Shown: positions 59,701 through 64,000 of the stretch, piece by piece
Layout of the letters: every line of letters begins with the position of its first letter
Position numbering within the stretch: the first letter of the stretch is position 1
From: Nymphalis io
Taxonomy: Eukaryota > Arthropoda > Insecta > Lepidoptera > Nymphalidae
Length of the DNA: 64,000 nucleotides
Reading direction: 5' to 3'
NCBI RefSeq assembly: GCF_905147045.1
Contig: NC_065888.1
Coordinates: 9,739,001 to 9,803,000 of the forward strand
Translations under genes and position numbers: made by a program
The notes under the pieces: generated by a model
The model's input: only the letters and a program-made list of their open reading frames with translations
Told to the model about the DNA's origin: nothing
Database searches by the model: none

Positions 59701-62700
59701 CATTTATATATTATATAATGTAGACTTATATATTAATAGCGCTTACCCATAATAAAGCATGCTATAAACAATGCCACGATTTCAACATTACGAAATACTA
59801 ATAAAACATCTTCTAGAAGATTTTGTGCGGGTTGTTTAAATTCAAGGTCGATGCTCAACATCAAAACACCAGAAACAACTTTCAAAACTGCATACAAATA
59901 AAAAGCTGGTCTGAAAATAAACATGTAATAATTTGATATATGATTCCTTTATGTAATTCTATAGCACGTAACGGATAGCTTGCATGTCCGGATATAGATA
60001 TATCAAAAGCACGTATCGATAAGAAAAATATGTATCGTAATAATGCTATTAAATAAACACGTCCATATAATGAATACATAAAGAAATATGTACAATGAAA
60101 ATAATGGCAGGCATTCGTTGCAATGCCACTTTTTTGTGAACAATTTTCCGATACGACTCACGCTCCACCCATTTGAGGGTACTATGGCAGATCATTCACG
60201 CAGCTGACAACAACTGTTGTACAAGGTTTCAACTTAATTGGACAAACGATTTGCGATAAATTGAAAATAGCATTCAAAATACCTGAAGTCTGTATAACCT
60301 TTGCCCCTACTCGCATAGTCGATGAGTAACCCGGAGAGAGGTGAGGAGATCATACCGCCAATGCTACCATAGACTCTTTGGAGGCCGTAGTCCGCTCTCT
60401 GGTCCCTTACTATGGCAATTACAGCGCCTTCGAACATAGCAAACGCTGTTCCACCGATGATACCAATAAACACACGAACCTATAACATAAAGATCTATAC
60501 TGAATCTAATACACTTTTACAAGTGAAGATTGATTACTTTTCCAACTAGTAAGAGTTGTTTCACTGGTATTAGCGCAGTGTAGTCAACTAGCCATAAACA
60601 TCTAGGGCGATAACTTATATTTAAAACTTTTTCTATATGCATATAATTATGCTTCGTACTAGTATCACTGTATAAATAGCTTCACCTGCTTTGGCTTTTA
60701 TAATAGCAATATTTAACACATAAAAATGACCACGTACCATCACTAACTCCGCCACCAGCTGACACTAGTGCCAGTCACCTATTATTTTTATCCATTTGTT
60801 GCCTTTAAAGCCTAAGTCGTTTTTTCATTAGGTTTATAAAAAAGTTATAACGTAAATTAAACGAGAACGCCTCGGTATCGTGATAAGAGTGTTTCGTCAA
60901 TCGAGCTTTACATTCCTCTAACTGCAATGGTGTAATTTTTTAATAAGTATGAGAAATTGTAACTTGACTAGAACAAACTTAAACCATACCGTGTCTGCGC
61001 AAAGGTTCATAATACGCTGGTACTTCTACACAAATCTAACGAAATAAGCTAGACTTATTTTACTAGAACTCGTCAATAATTCATTATATCTTGTCAGAAT
61101 TAGGCTGTCATTTCACATTGAAAATATTAAACTTTAAAAATAATGAGTCAAAAAAACTTAAAAACTCAAAAAAGTTAAAAAAAAACTTAAAAGTCTCTAA
61201 TTTCCATTCGTTATAGTCTATTTTATTAGTCGTTGGATTATTGGGAATGATTCTATAAAAGTTTTTTAAACAGATTGTGCATGGCGCTTTCTTTTTATTT
61301 TATTTTAATTGTTACCGGTTAACATCGCATCATATATCAATCCGAGGCTGCGTTAACATTATAGAAATTCATATTTTCTTTTTAATGTCTTAGTTCAGGA
61401 ATCAAAACGAAGGTATGATATGTCGAAATCATACTGAAGGCTGCATTATTAACAACCATTCAATTCGGACGAAGTCGTGGGAGACGCGATTGTTTCGATA
61501 CAATCCTATGTAAATTATTATTACCAGTGAGAAACGTTTATGCATACGACTTCTAAGTGAGTTACTGTATACAGATTTGTAAATTATTATAATCACTTAT
61601 TCGGTAGTGTTATAATTATCATCAATCGGAAAATTTCCAGATTATTCAAGTAAATACTAAGCAAATTGTTGAATTATTCACTCAGATGTCAGTAGAAGGT
61701 GCATAAATCAAGGTATACTCACATCATACTACTTATATAATATATTGGGGACAAGGTCGACGGAGTCTCGATAGTGTACAATTATGAAATTTAGTAAGGT
61801 CTCATTCTAACATACGAGCTTACATAAGTGCCTATGCCTTATAATATTAGTGAAGCTTTTAACTTTTATTAAGTTTTAATTGAAGATAAATATAAAAGTC
61901 ATTAAATAAATTATTAATTTTTTTAACATAATCTCATTTAAAGAATAAACTGATTTGAATGAAATAAGAACATCCCGATACCGTACACATAAGTGGTTTG
62001 CTCTCGGCATAAAATCGACATTGTTGTGTATTAATACAATTTTTTGTAGAAAGACAGCGAGTCTTATTAAGAAATACTAAAAATCTTCCAATCTGCTGAC
62101 GCAAACGCATTTTCATAGTTAAATATAAAAAACCGGTAGTGCCCAGTTAGTAGTGAGTGTTAGACGTAGTAGAATGAGGACGATGAGACGGTGGCAATGG
62201 GTCAGACTGGCGCGTATCAAGTTCGTCATTACCCTGTTACTGACGATTAACCGGCAATCTTCCTATCAATGTGTCCACTACTCAATTTGCATACTCAGAA
62301 GAAATAAACTTGTACTCATTCAACGGTATAACTGTTCCTAGACATTTATAAAATAATACCAACATTTTGTATAAGAATCTAATTATTTAAATTGACTAAC
62401 AGAGAGTTAACGTTATTTTCGAAAATTCATTTTAAATGACTAAATAAATTTCTTTTGAATTGTTTTTCTATCGTCTAATTTACAGATGATGGTAGTGATT
62501 TTCGATACACATCGACTATTTAAATTATTTTAATGTAATTCGCATAGCAAAAACTTACAGCTAAGTAAGTCCAGAAGGTAAACGAAGGATCGAGTTCTAA
62601 CTGCTGCTGTCGATTGTCGCAGAGGGTCTTTCTGGGAACGGAGGCCGCACATGCCGCTACGCACTTCGTCAGCCGTCGTGAACCTGCCTTTACCCATATT

Positions 62701-63970
62701 GATTCTCCTAGATCCTACGAAAAATCTGATTTTACACAGAACTCTTTAAGATGGCCAAAGTTATGTTTAAGTAAGTTTTAAAAAAAAAATCTCCCTATCT
62801 GTTTAAAAAACAACCACATTAAAACGAGAAAAACAACATACATTTAATGTTTTAAATGGAGGACACAAGCATATCATAAATTGTAGTAAACTTCGTGAAA
62901 GGCAAAACTCTCGGCCGAGAAGGGTTATGTAAATTATTATGCGTCGACTATCAACTAGTACATGATAACATAAGCCATAGATAATACATCCGCCTTTAAA
63001 CTAAAATATTGATGTACCTGAGCAAAACTATCCTTACAAGATATGGTATCGGTACCGTCGTAGTCTTCATCTGACAGTGAGGCATTACTTAGTGATACAG
63101 CGTTGACCCAATAATTTCGAACTTCATTGGAATCTTTTTGGGCATTGGGAGAGATCCTAACTCGAAATAACTTCTCTTTGATTTCTTCAAGAGAATCGTT
63201 TATAAAATCCTTCTTTTCAAATATACACGTTGCATTCGATCCCGCATATGAACAATCTATTTCGTACAATTGCGGGACGGGAAAAAATATATTTTTATCG
63301 CCAACCTTGGACGCTGTGGAATTAAAATAAGGATCATTTGTAAGGATCCGTGAAGTACTATGATCTTTCATTGGTCTCTCTCTGTGAGATAACGATGTAG
63401 AAATCGTATTGCGATACACAAGACGCTGTGAGTCATATTGTGATTTAAAATGCACGTCATATGAGTTTGCATGGACAATAGTGTCTATTTCTTGTACTGT
63501 AGCTTCATATGGCAATTTACAAACAAATCCGCATGATAAAACCCTGTAAAAACAAAGACATTCGACACGTTAGACTCATTTGTAATTCTTGAAAGATTTT
63601 CCTTATTGCATTATTTACAATGAAACTTTTATAAGTTAAGTTTTCAACGAAGAATATATTGTTCTTAGTAAAGACTAAAGAAGTAATAAAGCATTTTATA
63701 CTTTTTTAATGACGAACTGATAAACCAACAGAAACTCCTGGCTTAATAGTTAATATAACTCTTTACTTACGTAAGATTAATGTCATACGCATATGGATGG
63801 AGAGGCTGACAAGGGTAGTCGCGTACATGTTGTAGATGTAGTGCAGATCCATCGCAAGAGGCGAGCAACTCTACGGCTGTAGGAAATGTAATAACGATGC
63901 GTCCAACGGGCACCGCTAACAGTAAGAGTGCTGACACTCCACCCAACCCCGAGGAAAGAGCTAAGAGAAA
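56789..63970 (-). CDS. MFSD6-like major facilitator transporter, last eight exons (5' end outside window)
   Basis: Exons on the minus strand: 63970-63771, 63543-63018, 62714-62559, 60479-60283, 59910-59747, 58481-58278, 57871-57704, 57219-56789. All joins use GT/AG and the phase is kept, giving 681 residues to the TAA. Family marks include FIGIIGGTAFAMFEGAVIAI, YGLQRVYGSIGGMISSPLSG, FYLYAVLKVVSG, then MGTAWGYIESFLFWLLQDLG and ARLSSTTTDTSVQGLLGGLY. These fit the MFS_1-like (MFSD6) group of membrane carriers. Exon 63543-63018 encodes a hydrophilic loop of about 175 residues with sequons NST, NAT, NDS and NAS, so it is probably extracellular. The last 100 or so residues are a polar, likely cytosolic tail. 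A poly(A) signal lies at 56684-56679. The substrate is unknown. The first membrane segments and the start codon lie to the right of the window. Introns hold no clear gene; the largest (62558-60480, 59746-58482) are AT-rich. Confidence 0.92.
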
Positions 63971-64000
63971 CTAAAAAAAATACAATTTAGTATTGTTATT

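Overview
The window reads as nuclear DNA of a lepidopteran, most likely a butterfly. It is very AT-rich, has long introns with GT/AG splice sites, and is crowded with retroposons of moth and butterfly type: two tRNA-derived SINE families, a third tRNA-headed repeat, RTE-like LINEs ending in (ATC)n, and other short interspersed repeats. I see no bacterial, viral or organellar sequence. The order of the insect was inferred from repeat style and was not tested by a database search.

Four host transcription units can be supported, all on the minus strand. (1) At the left is the 5' end of an unidentified gene: a CpG-rich promoter and noncoding exon near 31.85-32.1 kb, and a 38-codon first coding exon at 16,783-16,670 whose downstream exons lie to the left of the window. 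(2) From 40,504 to 34,063 is a complete four-exon gene for a 251-residue protein with a signal peptide and one C-terminal membrane segment. (3) From 54,396 to 52,038 is a complete two-exon gene for a 757-residue protein rich in Pro, Tyr, His and Asp, again with a signal peptide, one late membrane segment and a basic-RSVD tail. (4) From 63,970 to 56,789 are the last eight exons (681 codons plus stop) of an MFSD6-like transporter whose N-terminal exons lie beyond the right edge. Exon joins of genes 2-4 were checked by carrying the reading phase through each junction.

The rest is mostly mobile DNA. Two RTE-like LINE copies (3.6-5.6 kb, nearly intact RT frame; 27.6-30.05 kb, one in-frame stop) are 5'-truncated in the usual way. 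Between genes 2 and 3 lie two other LINEs of different families placed head to head (40.98-44.47 kb minus, 44.56-47.95 kb plus). Both keep 5' sequence; the first lacks its 3' end and the second has lost most of its RT. A degenerate RT relic lies at 6.9-7.6 kb and a LINE 3' tail at 8.9 kb. SINE copies are scattered through introns and spacers, including one mosaic copy.

The strongest candidate for something undescribed is the pair of membrane-protein genes (2 and 3): they share order of parts and a similar C-terminal tail, and I recognise neither. No operon-like or defence system is visible.
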